Both the position numbers and the translations under genes were made by a program. A model generated the notes under the pieces. The model saw only the letters and a list, made by a program, of their open reading frames with translations. It did not search any database and was not told the origin of the DNA. From the NCBI GenBank assembly GCA_030272585.1, contig BSYQ01000003.1, forward strand, positions 3,720,001-3,784,000: 64,000 bases of DNA. Reading direction: 5' to 3'. This document shows, piece by piece, positions 40,004-52,436 of the stretch (positions within the stretch are counted from its first letter, which is position 1; every line of letters begins with the position of its first letter). Source of the stretch: Bryopsis sp. KO-2023. Its lineage: Eukaryota; Chlorophyta; Ulvophyceae; Bryopsidales; Bryopsidaceae.

Positions 40004-42208
40004 TCACTTGATTCTGTCCTCAGCCTTTTGCGATTTGTTGTACATATCCATGCCCATTCGCCAGAGCACAGAGAAGAGAATGCCTTGAAGCCCATTGGTG
40101 ATGATTTTGGTCCCCAAACCTCGAATGATGAAACCCCTCAGGATGCCGTCTTTCTGGTAGATCATCTGTAGGTGGCCCCAAAATTCACACAGAAAATTCA
40201 GCACCAAATAGACCACACAGAAAACCAGGGAGGGAAAACGGCGCTGCTCTCTTTTTGTTATGCAAGGGGCACAAAAAAAAGCGAATCAAAGCATCTCTCC
40301 TTAAAAAACGAAATTGCTTGGCGGCACTCTTGGTGGTTCATTAGATCCCCTCCAAGAAATTTTATCTACCTCATCTACCAACTTGAGGTCCAAAGATGAT
40401 TGTCATTGAATTTCACTGCTGCGGGAGCCAAAAAAAATCTGAATGGCGATGGGCTCACCTTGATGACATCTGGATAAGAAATCGCAGTGTTGGCCGTTTG
40501 CTTGGTGGTTTTAATCACACGGATGGAATTGGAACTGGTATCAGAAACGACGGAAGAGCAAAACCCGATCAAGGCACTTCGCATCAATCTCCTGGGAAGG
40601 TCATCGTATTGTGGAAGCGATTCATTGAGGGTGTTGTACTGTCGTTAGCAAAAAAAAGCAAAAAAAAAAAAAAAGCAAAAGAACATCAGAAAAGTGATTT
40701 CACACACACACATGCAGGAAGCCTAACCATAAAATATAGGAAATATACAGACTATGTAGATGGATTTTTTTTTTTCAGGTGACTTTGATTCCCAAAGTAA
40801 AGGATTAAAAACAAAAAAAAAGACAGTGCATCCTGTGGCAAACACAGCTCAAAAAGGTTAAACAAAAATTGCATTTTGATGTGGGTAGCACTTTCTATTT
40901 AAAAAAAAAAAATGAAAAAAAAATGTGAGGTCATGCAGGCTGTTTTTCATCACTCACCGTGAAAAACCAGGGGTAGTGCCCAACAAGGGTGGCACCTGAG
41001 GCAGCCAGTGCACCATGATACAAAACGGTCGGTCCCGATGTTTTTAGTTTCTTCCCCAGAACTTTCAAGCCATCCTTTCCCTCGACCTTAGCACAGTAAG
41101 ACAAAACCACACCTCAAAATTGAAATATCGTTTCAAGAGAAATTTCTGATGCCCCCAGGATAGCCATAATTTTCCTATCGTGAAAAAAGAACTGGAAAAG
41201 AAAAACTATAATGCCAACAATAGATATAAAAGGCCATTCATGGTGTTTCATGAATCAAACGTAAAAGAGGGAAAAAAAATTGGCCCAGAAAAGAGTAAAA
41301 ACGAGAGGGAAGCATTTTTCAGGGCATATTTTCAAACCAAATTGGATTTTCGGGGGGTTACCTAACAGGGAAAAAATGTTGTTTGATCGAATGGTGTTGC
41401 TTTTTTTGTTCTTTTTCTGGAAGGATGTTTTCTTTCTTCTTTTTTTGGCTTCCCTCATCTGAATTACCTGTAGGATTGTTTTGCAAGCATCCACAGGCAT
41501 GAGGAAAATCCTCCAGGAAGCCGCTGCAACTGACGCCCCGAGCGTTTTCACCGCAACTGGAAGGTCGCTCGTGGATTCGTAGCTCTCAAACAAAGCAAGC
41601 ACCCCGGCATTGGCAGCAGTGTCTCCAAAACGACTCATAGGGCCTTGAATCAGCGCAGGACCGACGCCTCTGTAGAAACGTCGGACTCCACCTTGCTTAT
41701 ACAGGGTGCGCAGCGCTTCCATCGTCCCCGTTCCATATCTGTATTGATAGTTTACGGTCGTTCGAAGCCACATCAAAGACATCACTTGGATTCCCATGGC
41801 AGCCATCCCAGGCAAACCACCACCCAGCGCCCGTTTCCCGGCCGACGACAAGATCTCGCTAAGGGAGCGTTGCTCTGATGGACTGTACGCGACAGCGGGA
41901 ATCAAGTCGTTGCGCAGAGGACTAGAGAATCTCCCTGGTGCTCTCGAGAAAGGCGAGGCATCGACGGACCGACCAGCGCAGGTTCGTCTGTGGTTCGGAA
42001 AGTGCGAGGGGCACGTGAGGGGCGTCATCTTCGACGCACCCAGCACGGATATAGATCCCACGGCCCCAGTCCCAAGCATCACCTCTTCTATCCGCGTGTC
42101 CAGGGACGAGTTAGACAGGCCAGCGCTCGCTTGGACATCCGACGCTGGGACGGAACTGTACGACCCTGTTCCAATGACTCCGGCCAGTGTTTGCCAGTGG
42201 GAATTCAT
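40004..42208 (-). CDS. Mitochondrial carrier family (SLC25-like) protein
   Basis: 403 aa from exons 42208-41468, 41086-40958, 40638-40459 and 40165-40004 (1212 nt, all phase 0). The C-terminal ~270 residues show the repeated carrier pattern of helix pairs: a degenerate first unit (GGLPGMAAMGIQVMSLMWLR ... LYKQGGVRRFYRGVGPALIQ), a second (GASVAAASWRIFLMPVDACK, the PxD motif kept as PVDACK, then LYHGALAASGATLVGHYPWF) and a third (LIGFCSSVVSDTSSNSIRVI ... IYQKDGILRGFIIRGLGTK). Several canonical PX[DE]XX[KR] sites are altered, as in atypical plant and protist carriers. The ~120-residue N-terminal extension is Ser/Pro/Arg-rich. Substrate unknown; location in the inner membrane of mitochondria or plastids is inferred from the family. 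It diverges from the GT8 gene. Confidence 0.8.
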
Positions 42209-43213
42209 TTTCTCGATGGTCGGCGCCCTTTGCGCGGTTGAATGGAAAAGATACGCGTACACACGGAACGAGGGCGTGCAGCCGGTTGCCTTCGCGGGGT
42301 GGACACGGTTCGGAATAAGGAAACGATGGACTTTGTCGAGCTCCCGCGCTCACGTTATTTTCGCATGGTTTCTGGCGACGAGGATTCGGCGATCAACAGG
42401 ATCTCATGCACATTCGGAATGACGCCTTTCCGTTCGCATCGACGCTTGTCGCTCGCATTGGGGTTTTTCGCGGTTCGTGTTCTCCTGCATGGCGTCCAGG
42501 ACACGCCAGGTATTTCCAACTGGAAAAACAAACGCGAATCGGCTGCACGCAAACGAAAAACGAACGCGCGAATCAGCTCCGCTTCGAGAAACCCCATCGG
42601 AGCAGGAGCTCCAACGCACCCCACCCCAAAACCGAGAGCAGTTACGGATAATATTAGTCATCCTCACCTGCCGCCAATTCTCTTTCCATTTGGAGTCGTT
42701 GATTGACACGTCGAATCCCTCCTCTCTTCCCACCGAGAGCAAAAGTTGTAACCTCACGCGAAAGGTTAACAAAAAGCGTTCACTCTTTTTTCTGTCGCTG
42801 CACTGCCTGCCTACGTCAGGACGAGAACTCGTATATCGCGTAAGACTGTCAGAGAGGCCCGGACGACTGCCAGTATACAGAGGTGTGTTCGTGGTGGGGG
42901 CTGGAGAGTACGAGAACGAGAAACTTGAAAAAAGCGTTGAAAGTCGCAGGTTCCACGTGTAGCTGCGTTTGTCAGACGGTACCTGGCCAAGGTACACCGC
43001 ACATCCTACTTATTCTTTCGACTTCTCTTGCTCCGGACCCGTTCGTCGCTTCTTGTTGCTGTTTGCCCAACAAGAAGAAAAAAAAAGCTGTTCGAAGTCG
43101 AATCAACGTTCGGGGTTTCGTGCCGACCTTCCCTCATCCCCACCACTGTCCAACGCCGTAACTCTATCGCGGCTCTTTGTTTTGCGTCCCCCCAGCAGAG
43201 CCCTTGGCTTTCC
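42209..43213. promoter_or_regulatory. Divergent promoter region, carrier / GT8 genes
   Basis: 1 kb between two outward-facing starts. Several short frames are open on both strands because the region is relatively GC-rich, but none resembles a known protein. Confidence 0.35.
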
Positions 43214-46200
43214 ATGGAGAGGGAAGGGTGAGGCTCCCTTTTTCCACGCTTTTCATGTTTTCCGTATTTCTATTTTTGCTCGAGTTTTCCACGAGCGCGA
43301 GTTTCTTGGACTCTGCGTCTGACACGGTGTTCTTTTTGTGGTTTTTATTGGCTTACAGGGCAGGTGGTGCTGGCACGGATTGGAAGTGCCAGCCCATCAA
43401 GGTGTTTCGGCACCCAGAAGCGGAGGACAAGCCCCTCCTGAAAAGGGTAAGTTCTCCTGCAGGTTCATCCTTTCCGCACTTCGACCCGTTCGTTCTGTGC
43501 GTCTCCGCCAAGGCAGCCAGTGTCACCTTGGAGTGGCTATTTCTGTCTCCGACGTCAAATCTGATGTGTGCTTTATTGGATGATGATGTGAACATCTGCA
43601 TGTGTTGATGTGACTAATGCACTCCTGCATGATGCTCTGCATCTTGATGTGCATGATGTGTCATGGGATGTCTTAGATATGTCTCCAGTGGTGAATTGAC
43701 ATGCAGATGATGAAGATGCAAATAAGATGTGTATGATATGAAATGCATGGATGGTCAAGCTGAATGGCATCTATGTTTCATGTGCAGGCACTGTCAATGG
43801 ACCCGGGCAGCCCATCCCCTGATGGGCTGCAAGCTGAGCTGGGGAAGCTTCGGCTGTTGCTGTGCAACGCCGAAGTGACCCTGGCTCAGGCTCAGGAAAG
43901 AGTCGGACGGGCCGACTCTCTGGAGGTGAGTGTGGTGTACAAGGTTGATGACATCGATGGTTGGTCTTCTTGCTTCTTTCTTTCACCCTAGAGATGATAT
44001 TTCCAGTAATACCTTCATTATGTTATTAGGGTTTCACATTTCCATCCTTTCGTTCGTTATGTGCAAATTTCTTCATCTGGTCATTGACACAACCAGGAAC
44101 ATTTGCTTTCCGAAGTTTTCTTGATGGCACATTCATGGATCCAAGTTCTTCAATTTTGTGAAACATCATGATTCTTACTGACTGAATTTGTCATCCTTGA
44201 TATTGCTTAACAGCTGGTGTGTTTGTGCATCTACAGATCCAAGTCGAGGATCTCCAGGCCCAGCTTGGAGAGGCCCGAAGCCTGGAGGGAGCTGCCCAGC
44301 AGGTGGGCAAGCACTAAGTGTCAAACAATCATGCTTTGATCATTTTTCAACATTCTCGAGATGTGTGCGCCTGCAATGACATTTTCTTCATCTAGTGCTT
44401 CTCATTCTTGGCATGCACTTTTTTTGCTTTGATATTGAATGAACCCACATCAAAAGCCAAAGATATCATGGTTTTGTTGCTGACATTGTATTCATGTGTG
44501 TGTCTTGGGGTTTTCAGGCCACAAGCCCAGCTTCCTCCAAGGGGAGCTCCAAGGCCGGGAGGCTCCGAAAGGACCTCCAGGCGCTCCGGAGGGACCACAG
44601 CACCCTCCAGGAGCAAATGGCCACCCTCCAGGCCAGCTACGCGGAGGAAAAGGTGAGCAATGTTGTGTCATACTTGTTTATCAACTGGAGTCATTTTTCG
44701 TCCTTTCAAACAGAGAAGGTTCATCACACTTCTTTCATCACATCAAAAATATTTCAAAAAAAAGGGTTTGTTTTGTTGATAGTAAAGTAGCATCCATGTG
44801 CAATGCAATCTCATTGCAAATGTGGATTGATATCAGCATGTGTGTCAAATTGAAGTCACTCTTTGGGGTGTGGGCCATCTTTCGGTGCCTCGATCAATGT
44901 TGGTTCATGTGTATGTGTGATGGACACACTGTTTAAGACAATTGGCACTGGAGGATAATGAGATCTGAATCAAGATAATCTGGCTTGTAGGAAACCTCCG
45001 CAAGGCTGCGGAGGGTGAACCTCCTGGCCATGGCCAGGGTCAAGGAGCTGCAAGGCAGCTCCTCTGGCCTGGCCAGGGGTTCAGGGGACCAGGCCCCCGA
45101 AGAAAAGGGGGTCCAATGCAGCAGGGGCCGGGAGGCTGACGAGGGTCAGCTCCTGGCCCAGAAGGAAAGGCTCTCCGAAGCTCAAGAGGAGCTGAGGAGG
45201 GCCAAGGAGGAGCTCCGGACCGAGGCGCAGAGCCACCAAGAAGCCAAGGTGAGCTCTGCAGTTTGGATTGCCTATCATCTTGACAATGGAATTTGCTGCT
45301 GACAAGTGATGTTGTGTTTTCAGTTGACTTTACTAACGGATGTGTTTTGATTTATGCTTGTAGGTCCGGGCAGAAGCTGCACACGCCGAGGAGCTTCGTG
45401 CTCTGGAGCGTGAGCTGCGGGAAGAGAACCGGGCCAGGCTGGAGGAAGCCAAGTCGGCCCGGGACTCCAGGTAACAATCATGCTATCAACACACATGCAA
45501 ATCTGAATGCCTATGCTTCTCTTTTTGACGCACATGCAAATCTGAATGCTTATGTTTCTCTTATTGACACACATGCAGATCTGAATGCCTGTGCTTCTCT
45601 TATCGACACACATGCAAATTTGAATGCCTGTGCTTCTTTTATTGACACACATGCAAATTTGAATGCCTGTGCATCTCTTATCGACGTACATGCAAATCTG
45701 AACGCTTATGCTTCTCCGGTGCTATGAATCGACAAGATGGATGCCAGCCATGAATGAAACGAACTCTGACCATCTGTCCATTGGTGTTGTGCAGTCGGTA
45801 CGCACGCGACTGGATCTCGATCAAGCGAGACCAGTTCGTCGTGCGCCCGCAGCCCCCTGGCCTCAGGATCAAAGCGATCCATGGGGCACCCAAGGCACAC
45901 CAGGCACATGTGGTGCTGGTGATGCGCGGCGACGCATACGCCTTGGGTGCATGTGTCGTGGCCTCCAGGATCCGGTCCCTGGGCACCAAGGCCGACGTCG
46001 TGTGCATGGTGACCGAGGATGTCGGTGCCGGAGCGACGGAGGCCTTGGCGGAGGTATTCGATGTAGTGTACCAGGTGCCCTACATCGAATACAGCTGCGA
46101 GAGGATGACCACCAGGAAGCAGCAGGCCTACTACGAGTCGTGGATCGCGCAGTCGTTCACGAAGTGGAACGTCCTCGGCCTGACTGCTTACCAAAAGGTA

Positions 46201-48592
46201 ACTGCTTTCCCTCCTATGATCTCTGATAGCATTCAACTTTCGATTCACGGTGATGTCCTCTGACTGTGGCAGTGCAACTCAACTCATGTCATGCTTACTA
46301 ATGGATGATGGTTTTCGAATGCAGGTGCTGTTGGTGGACGCAGACCTCCTGCCCATGGAGAACCTGGACGAGCTGTTTGGGCTTAGGGCACCTGCAGCGA
46401 CGTTTTCCTCGCCTTGGTCGAAGGCATGCAAGGAAGACGGCTACGAGGACCCATACGTGGTGAGTATGTCTGACTCTTCTTTTCCCCTTCCAGCTTGCAT
46501 CTTCTGTCCGATATTGGTTTCAAGAATTGACCACCGATTATCAGCATTGCACTCGATTTCTCGAAAGCAAATCCTGAAAAACAAAGCCCAGAAGAGCAAA
46601 TGAAAAGGGAAGCAATTGTTTGATAATCTCGATCAAAATGTAGCATTGTTCTGACCAGCAATCTGAAGCCCTCCTTCCTAATGTTGATACTTGCAGGGTT
46701 TGAAGCATGGATCGCAGGTTCAGAGCCACATGATCCAGCAAGCGGTTCGAGACAGCCTGGCGCATGCAGGCGGAGGGAAAGGCTCCTACGTTGCCTTGGG
46801 AAGCCTTGTCTTGTTGGAGCCGAGCGTTGATGTGCTCTACTCCCTCAAGGCATTCATCAGCGCCAGGCAGCCTTTCGGAGTTCCTGGCTTGCATTCGGGA
46901 TTCGACGAGCAGTGCCTGGTGTTGTTCTACAACCTGCACTGCCCCCACCACCCATGGATGCACATCAGCCAGGTATGGGGCTCTCTCTGAAGTCTGACAA
47001 TGATCATATCAACAGCACCACTCATTCTTTCCATCCCTTGTGAACGAAATGGATGACATGCACTCTTACCGTCAACGAATTCACAGCTAAACTTGACATT
47101 CCATGTCTGACATCAAGATGTCTCGGATAGCATGAGCCATGAGGGTTGGATGTGTGTGTGTTTTTTATGAAGGTCTGGAATTCGCTGGCGTGGCATGAGA
47201 AGTGGTTGGCCGGGGAGACCCCCAAGGCCTACCACTTCTTCAACGACAAACCTTGGACCATGAGTCCAGCAAAGTACCCTGATCTGAAGATCTGGTACTC
47301 GGCGGCAGAAGATCTCCGCCGCAACTATCCTGGTAAGTTGCAACCCATTTTCTCGTTTTTGTTTCTGGAGCTGAACTTCCGATTGGTGTTTTGGGTGTAC
47401 AACTGATTGCTTTTGAGGTCAATTTCTTTAATATGTGTGTGTGTGCTGTAGGTGCAGCAAATGTCTTCGACCTGTGCCTGGGCAATCCGAGATTCATGGA
47501 TGAATTCAAGGAGCTCCAGGCACAAATGGCTGGTGGGTAGAGTGAATCGATGTATTAGTTCCGTCAGTTTATTGTGATGTCTGTATATTTCTTGATAGTA
47601 TAAGGAATATCTCAAATGACAATGCTCGGTCTATTTCGAGACTGACTATGGGCTCAAGATGTCCTCTAGCTGTGCTGATATTTCTCATGACAGTCTATGA
47701 AGTAGTCACCTTTTCTTGAATGGATGGTTGTCATTTCTTGGAAGAGTGATGATGGTGGACTTCAGTGAACTGAGTCGCGAATGTTTTTTGCTTTGTTACA
47801 GATGCACCACAGCCTTCGTCCAAGTGGTCGGAAGAAGAGGCGCTCATGTCTCCGTTATCGGCGGAAGAAATGAAAATGAGCTGGTCTGACTTGGACGAGA
47901 TGGAGGAAACCAAAAAACGTGATGAGGCAAAGCAATCGCCGGCTGCTGAAGAGTGGAAACCAGCAAGCCAGGTCATCATTGCTCAACGAACAACGGTGAA
48001 AAGCACCACGACACCTGGACACAGGGAGCAACCCCTTAGCCTGAGGCCAAATGCAAACTACAAAGTTCATGCCAGGCACGGTCCAGCCCCTTTGAGATTT
48101 CAAAACAAGGGGAACAGGGAGCCAAAGGCTCGCAGCCCTGAGCGGTGGACTCGGAAGAAAACCCAAGGCGGTTCCCCGCTCCGCCAGGAGATTTCGAAAG
48201 ACTCCGATGTGAAAGGCTTTTCGGGAGGCCACTGGCAGAGGGTCGGTGGCGAGAAAAGCAAACGTGAAGTCACCCACAGTGCATCTGGAGACCACTGGCA
48301 GAGGGTCGGTGGCGATAAGAACAGACGGAGTGAAGTTACCCACGGTGCACCACCACCAGGAGATCAATGGCAGAGGTCTGGTGGTGATAAAAGCAGACGT
48401 GGTGAAGCTACCCACGGTGCACCACCACCGGGAGACCAATGGCAGAGGGTCGGTGGTGACAAAAACAGGCATCAAGCCACCCACAGTGCAGGACGTTGGT
48501 TTGACCCCAACGATCCACCAGCGAGAAGCGGTCCTGATCGGAGACACAGAAGGTATCAGGATCGCAGCCGGCCTCAAAAAGAGAGGTGGTGA
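43214..48592 (+). CDS. Coiled-coil GT8 (p13/glycogenin-like) glycosyltransferase with repeat tail
   Basis: Thirteen exons: 43214-43227, 43359-43446, 43788-43925, 44237-44302, 44518-44652, 44991-45248, 45364-45470, 45795-46197, 46325-46459, 46697-46972, 47173-47332, 47452-47532 and 47802-48592; 2652 nt, 883 aa, phases agree. Residues ~35-265 are Glu/Arg/Ala/Gln-rich coiled coil (QLLAQKERLSEAQEELRRAK). About 280-610 form a GT8 nucleotide-sugar transferase domain: HVVLVMRGDAYALGACVVAS, ADVVCMVTEDV, YQKVLLVDADLLPMENLDEL with the metal-binding DAD, GFDEQCL, and KPWTMSPAKYPDLKIWY. This order matches glycogenin-like proteins and the p13 family also known from baculoviruses and other large DNA viruses. 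The tail has four ~23-residue repeats (GDxWQRVGGDKxR, VTHGAPPP). Either start fits: MEREG with a 131-base intron (preferred), or the ATG at 43255 reading through, which would add a signal-peptide-like MFSVFLFLLEFSTSASF. Exons are clearly more GC-rich than introns. Confidence 0.83.
45493..45712 (+). repeat. Minisatellite, 39-bp unit, ~5.6 copies, in GT8-gene intron 7
   Basis: Units begin ACATGCAAATCTGAATGCC and recur every 39 bp at 45493, 45532, 45571, 45610, 45649 and 45688 with few substitutions. Because 39 is a multiple of three, both strands stay open through the array (plus-strand unit NLNACASLIDTHA). It sits between donor 45471 and acceptor 45794, so it is modelled as intronic. Confidence 0.9.
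48228..48500 (+). repeat. Coding tandem repeats in the GT8 protein tail
   Basis: Four units of about 60-70 bp encode G(D/G)(H/Q)WQRVGGDK followed by basic residues and a THGAPPPG linker. Nucleotide identity between units 2-4 is high, indicating recent unit expansion. Confidence 0.85.
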
Positions 48593-49297
48593 AAAAAATG
48601 TTTCACCCGGCTGAAAAACAAGACCTCACTCTCTGAAAAATGGAAGTGAATAAGCGACATGTCAAGTGATGGGTCTTTGTTGTTGTTGTGTTTTTTTTTG
48701 CAACTCGCAATGCGAATGGGAAAGGGTTGATATGGCACTGTGGGGGTTCATGTGACATCCTTGAGAATTTTGGTTCTGAGGATGGTATATATTCTTTTTC
48801 GAAAAAGTGTGGGGTTTGTCGGTGAAATTGACACCGGTCAATATAGGAGATGTAAAAGGAGCTTTCAAAAGTGACAATGAAATTGGGGTGTGAAATTGTG
48901 GCGGTCCGGATCTGGCGATCACGAAATACATGTTCGATATTGTTTGATTTCAATGGAAGGGAAACAACAAAGGGAAAACTTCAATGATGAGTCATTCCCC
49001 TGACATATCATGAAAACTTGGTCAGAATTAGTACTGCTAGGAGCTTGTTTGATTTCAATTGTTTACTTTTGTTTTCTGAAGTTGATCTACATATCCACAT
49101 ATGAAAGCTTTCAAATTTCTGAGCACATCTTCACTCATCGTCTCAGACGATTCTCATGCTGTTGCTGGCAGCTTGCAATTTTAAGAGAGGTTATTTTTGT
49201 AACCTGGTCAAATTCCGGTCTAACAAATGATCATTAACAATTTGTGTTAGCATGCCGATATGTCTTGGTCCGAAGAAAAGAAGAGATACGATGCCAG
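48593..49297. other. Intergenic DNA after the GT8 gene
   Basis: Probable 3' UTR of the GT8 gene and unique DNA up to the left edge of duplication copy B. No gene seen. Confidence 0.4.
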
Positions 49298-52200
49298 CGG
49301 TTTGTGCTTGAACGAAAACGAGAAAACGACGATTCAAGTGTGTCTGCCTGTCGGGCGAGGGGGGATTGATGTCCGACTGATGACGTAAGCGATCGAAATA
49401 AAAATTCGACGCGGTGCAATTCTCCCTCTCGGATTTTTGCTCACGTACTGCGATTTGTTGAGTTATCGAGGGATTGCGCTTTCGTTTTTTGTTTTGCGGC
49501 GGACTTGCGCTTGATATTTCGTTCTTCGGAGGATAGTTTTCCCAGGGTACTTTTCCCGGTGAGTGAATCGAATATCATCGCCAGTGCAGTGCGGGAACTG
49601 CGGAACATCGGGAAGGGTGAAAAATCTACATATCTGTATCTGAATTGTGCTTTGTTTCGACATGTGAAGGAAGTCTCTCAACAACATGAACTCCAAAGCA
49701 TCAAGGGTTCTTGCACTGTCCAAGCAGCTGGCCTCGTTTCAAAATCCAGTTCCGTCCCAAGGGTATTGTTATCCAACCATCACCATCCTTTCCATCAACT
49801 GTTTGATTTCGCATCCTTCCCACATCATTCAAAATGCAAAATGCAATGCATTGTTCAAGTTTCCCCCTTGGTTTCTTTCCTTGGCAGCTGTCTTCTCTTC
49901 TCTCAAGGCCAGAGACCTTTGTTGATTCTTCCTGCCATGTATTTCCATGCTTATATTTGTATGTTTTGGGAATCGGGAAGGGTGGCCCTGTTCAGGTTTT
50001 TTCCTTCTGTTTATATATTTTTCTTGTATTAAAATCAGTCTGGGAAAGTTCAGTTCAATGTCATTCCGTCCCCCCATATGCGGAAAAATATACCATCTCT
50101 TTTTGTTGATTTATGTTTCCTTCCCTTTCTTTTTTTTCACTTTCTCTTCTTGTGAAACATTATTTGGTGTTTATATGACTGACCTGTTTTTTTTTTGCTG
50201 CCAGACCTATTGACGATAATGGAAACGCCGCCCCGTCAGACTTATGGGATGGAGTTTCACCCTACAATCCCAGACTGTTACAGGGTGGATGACTCCATCC
50301 AGTACAAGGGGTCTATCGGAGTGCTGAAGGCTGCTGATTATGAGGGGGGCCGTGTGGTTTTGAAAATGCCACGCCCCGAAGTTCCAGCCAGGAGCATCCG
50401 TGCCATCCGACACGAAGCCAAGGTTCTGGACACGGTTCAGCACCCCAACATCGTCTCCATGGTCGAGTATATCGGTGAGTCTGCCAGATTTTCTGCTGCA
50501 TTGCTAAAATCCCCTGAAATGAGACCCAACATTTAAAAAAAAATCCAGGTTTTTTAAAATCCAGCAGTAAAATCCAGCAGTTAATAAAGGGCAGGAAAAC
50601 AAAGTGTTAAAGGCCTGTTTTGTGTTCATTTAATTACTGATTTTTTTGTTTCTTTGTGCAGAGGACGAGCACATTCTGGTGTTGGAGCGGTTGGGCTGCA
50701 ATCTGGAGGCATATCTGCGAGAGCACGGGCAGCCCTGCCTCCGGAAATGCTTCGAAATGATGCAGCAGATCCTGGAAGGACTGAATGCCCTCCACGAAAA
50801 GGGTTTCGTCCATTGTGACCTGGCTCCAAGCAACGTGGTGCTGAAGGGTGACCAGCTGGTTTTGATCGACTTCGACATCGCGACGGAAATTGGGGATTTT
50901 TGTGGGAAGCTGCGAGAAGACGACCCTGAGTTCCTTGAGGCAGACCCCTCCATTGATATGTTCAGGTTGGGGCTGGTGATGGTCAAGGTTTTTTTCGAGA
51001 CGCTGCCGCCATCGCCATACAAGGATTTCATCGACATGTTCTTGGTGGAGGATCCAGAACAAAGACCTACGGCAGCTGATGCACTCCAGGTATGTTTCTT
51101 CTTTTTTTTTCTGAATGTATGTTTTCTCTTTTTTTTGTATTTTTATTTTTTATTTTATTATTTTTTGGGAGGGGGGGGGGGGGCAAACAGTGTTTTCTTG
51201 TGATTTTCTGTTTTTTCTTTGTTGTGCTGGAAACCGGTGCTGAGTTTGCTTGGGGGGGTTGGAAATAGCATCTGTTGATTGTTTTTTTCTGAATTTTTTA
51301 TTTTTATTAACTTGACTGAATTAATGTTTTGATTTTGACTGTACAAATATTTTCAGGGTACTGCAATGGCACTGGAACAGCTGATGGAGGAGGAAAAGGA
51401 GAGGATCAAAAAAAAGAGAAAATTCGATGACACCTATGATGATGATTGGAGCATTGTTGACCAGAGTGCGGTACCCAGGCAAGGAAGGAAAAAAATCAGG
51501 AGGAGGGAATGATTTGCTTCCCCTTCTTTTTTATTTCTTTTTTTCAGAATTGCAAAAAGAAAAAAACACTGCAAAGGGATGGTCGAAGGGGAAAAAAAAT
51601 TTGCTGCGAAAAAACTGCTGAAATATATATCATCTTCTTGAACTGGATTTTTTGGAAGGGGGTTTGGAGTGTGGTGGGTCTATCTCGGATGAAACTTGAT
51701 CCTTGAAAGGGGCTGGAAAAGCTGATCTTTTTTTGCTGGATTCAAAAAAAAACAAAAAAAAATATTGCTTTTTTTTTGTTTTCGGTGGATGAGACTGTGG
51801 TGAGGAGGGGGTTTCAATTCAACAAGCTTTTTTTCTTTTTTTTGCTTCGATCGAAACGTTTTTCCTGGTTTGAAAATGCAGTGTAGAAACATGGATTGAA
51901 GTGAAAGCTGGTCATTTCTCAAAAGGCAGAAAAAAAACCCGTATATATACTTGTTGGACATGAGCCATTATTCTGGGGCTGGGAGGGGTGGGCTGAAAAA
52001 TTAATACAGATTTTGGATGGAGTTTTTTTTTCCAACAGAAAAAAAAAACACATATTGGTTGGACAGGAGCCAGTATTCTGGCTGGGAGGGGTGGGCTGAA
52101 AAAATTAATACAGATTATGGATGGAGGTTCTTTTTCCGGAAGGGGGGAAAGGGAAAAGGAGGAAAATGTAATTTCTGGCGCTGTCACAGTACTTTCCGCT

Positions 52201-52436
52201 GAAATTGATGTCTTATGTTGATGGGCTGCCAGGAATAGGGGGGGGGGGGAAACGTTTTGGTACAGGGGGAGATGATTGTCAGAAAAATTAGTGTAAACTT
52301 GAGAAAAAAATAGAAGATGTATGAATGGGTTCTGTGGGAAGGGGATAGACTGCTTTAAAAAATCACGTTTTGGTTTAAGTATCACATTGTGATATATTAA
52401 GAATTTGTGATGAGTCATGTGTTTGTATGTCGTACA
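49298..52436 (+). repeat. Segmental duplication, copy B (kinase gene plus flanks)
   Basis: Direct-orientation partner of 3096-6411. The leader (about 49560-49762) is almost identical to copy A, and the 3' flank from 51513 differs by roughly 3% plus indels over the first 190 bp. It contains its own internal near-repeat (GACATGAGCCATTATTCTGG and GACAGGAGCCAGTATTCTGG, about 51957 and 52061) not present in copy A. Confidence 0.92.
50219..51512 (+). CDS. Small protein-kinase-like protein, copy B
   Basis: 279 aa from exons 50219-50474, 50662-51089 and 51357-51512; exon lengths equal those of copy A except for one extra codon in the last exon. Kinase elements: VVLKM, RHEAKVL, HCDLAPSN, LIDFDIA (again DFD where DFG is expected) and DPEQRPTAADAL. 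Relative to copy A about 27 of 142 residues in the large exon differ, concentrated in surface-type positions of the loop after DFD and around the catalytic loop (APRNLVMKGEE against APSNVVLKGDQ), while the core motifs are unchanged. Intact frames, conserved splice sites and conserved motifs argue that both copies are expressed genes. Function unknown. Confidence 0.75.

Noticed and set aside
43177-43608. Long open frame reading through the first two GT8 exons, starting at a TTG
   Set aside because: No ATG at its start; the part from 43447 on is intron with a good GTAAGT donor.
45320-45691. Minus-strand Cys-rich repeat frame (IQICMCV units)
   Set aside because: Open only because the 39-bp minisatellite unit is a multiple of three; it has no promoter context and no homologue in view.
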